Assembly: GCA_002085355.1 (NCBI GenBank)
Contig: NATN01000025.1
Location: forward strand, 1-13,892
Direction of reading: 5' to 3'
Origin: Candidatus Zhuqueibacterota bacterium 4484_87
GTDB lineage: Bacteria; Zhuqueibacterota; Zhuqueibacteria; Thermofontimicrobiales; Thermofontimicrobiaceae
DNA length: 13,892 nucleotides
The notes under the pieces are model-generated. The model was given only the letters and a program-made list of their open reading frames with translations, was not told where the DNA came from and ran no database searches. Each line of letters opens with the position of its first letter. Within the stretch, counting starts at the first letter, position 1. Shown here piece after piece: positions 13,593-13,892 of this stretch. A program made the position numbers and the translations under genes.

Positions 13593-13892
13593 TTATTTCT
13601 TTATTTCCCTGCTGCCAGGTTTGACGAGGGGGATACCTTTTTTGCACAGCGGACACTCATCGGGTTGATAAGTAACAACATCCATTTGCAACAATGAGGA
13701 GTGAGGAAAGTCAAATTTTACCTTTCCCTGGCTGCGGTCAACCAAAAATGAGATGCCGGCAATTTTTCCTCCGAGCTCTTGCACAAGTTGAATAACTTCT
13801 TTGACAGAACCGCCGGTTGTTACTACATCTTCAACCACGACAACTTTTTCTCCCTGTTTAATGGAAAAACCGCGCCGTAATGTCATTTTGCC
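13593..13892 (-). CDS. pyrE: Orotate phosphoribosyltransferase, N-terminus cut by window edge
   Basis: The last 99 codons are visible; the frame is open to base 13892. The enzyme joins orotate to PRPP to give OMP in pyrimidine synthesis. The PRPP-binding signature VVVVEDVVTTGGS is present (visible residues 17-29). The C-terminal ECPLCKKGIPLVKPGSR is characteristic of the shorter 'thermophile-type' PyrE proteins and places a CxxC pair near the end. RRGF just upstream of the PRPP loop also fits. It is the most upstream visible gene of the operon with the PqqD-like and methyltransferase genes; its promoter is outside the window. Confidence 0.93.
   Translation of the reverse strand, partial: GKMTLRRGFSIKQGEKVVVVEDVVTTGGSVKEVIQLVQELGGKIAGISFLVDRSQGKVKFDFPHSSLLQMDVVTYQPDECPLCKKGIPLVKPGSREIKK

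Noticed and set aside
1..13892. CRISPR array, mobile element, tRNA or rRNA
   Set aside because: No regularly spaced repeats, transposase or integrase motifs, terminal repeats or recognisable structural RNA sequence were seen on either strand.

Overview
The window is a densely packed bacterial chromosome segment, moderately AT-rich by eye. Almost every gene is on the minus strand. The gene set suggests a Gram-negative (diderm) organism, probably environmental and possibly anaerobic: an AsmA-type envelope protein, a corrinoid activase, a secreted six-hairpin glycosidase and a eukaryote-like UDP-N-acetylhexosamine pyrophosphorylase. This mix, with several TTG starts, recalls deep-branching FCB/Calditrichota/KSB1-type lineages. 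That placement is inferred from gene style only; there is no rRNA or other strong marker here. I see no tRNA, rRNA, CRISPR array, transposase or phage gene.

Layout, in the direction of minus-strand transcription (right to left). At the right edge is the 3' part of pyrE (orotate phosphoribosyltransferase). It is followed at short spacing by a free-standing PqqD-like protein, a stand-alone homocysteine S-methyltransferase domain and, after a 175-nt gap, a [2Fe-2S]/ASKHA corrinoid activase (RACo/DUF4445 type). The last two look like parts of a split cobalamin-dependent methyl-transfer system. A hairpin-bearing gap (about 10174-10271) separates this group from a second run: a possible 87-aa hypothetical protein, a zinc-ribbon rhomboid protease, a secreted (alpha/alpha)6-barrel glycoside hydrolase whose start overlaps the rhomboid stop, a secreted TPR protein, and a methylated-DNA-protein cysteine methyltransferase.

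This run converges on the only credible plus-strand gene, a tiny gene at 4788-4970. It encodes a 60-residue membrane-anchored or secreted peptide ending in seven prolines. It has its own promoter candidate, a strong Shine-Dalgarno and a 12-bp terminator hairpin that may also serve the convergent methyltransferase gene. Upstream of it lies about 650 bases of AT-rich non-coding DNA (4135-4787). On the far side, the minus-strand UAP1-like UDP-sugar pyrophosphorylase is followed by a very large AsmA-like protein that runs off the left edge (codons 1-875 visible). This large gene has no stop codon inside the window and is easily missed by simple ORF listing.

The most interesting items are the tiny polyproline protein with its self-contained transcription unit, the orphan PqqD-like (RRE-fold) protein between pyrE and the methyltransferase, and the split homocysteine-methyltransferase/activase pair. 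Others are the eukaryote-style UAP1 homologue, the zinc-ribbon rhomboid coupled to a glycosidase, and two intergenic hairpins with 7-nt loops that lack terminator T-tracts.
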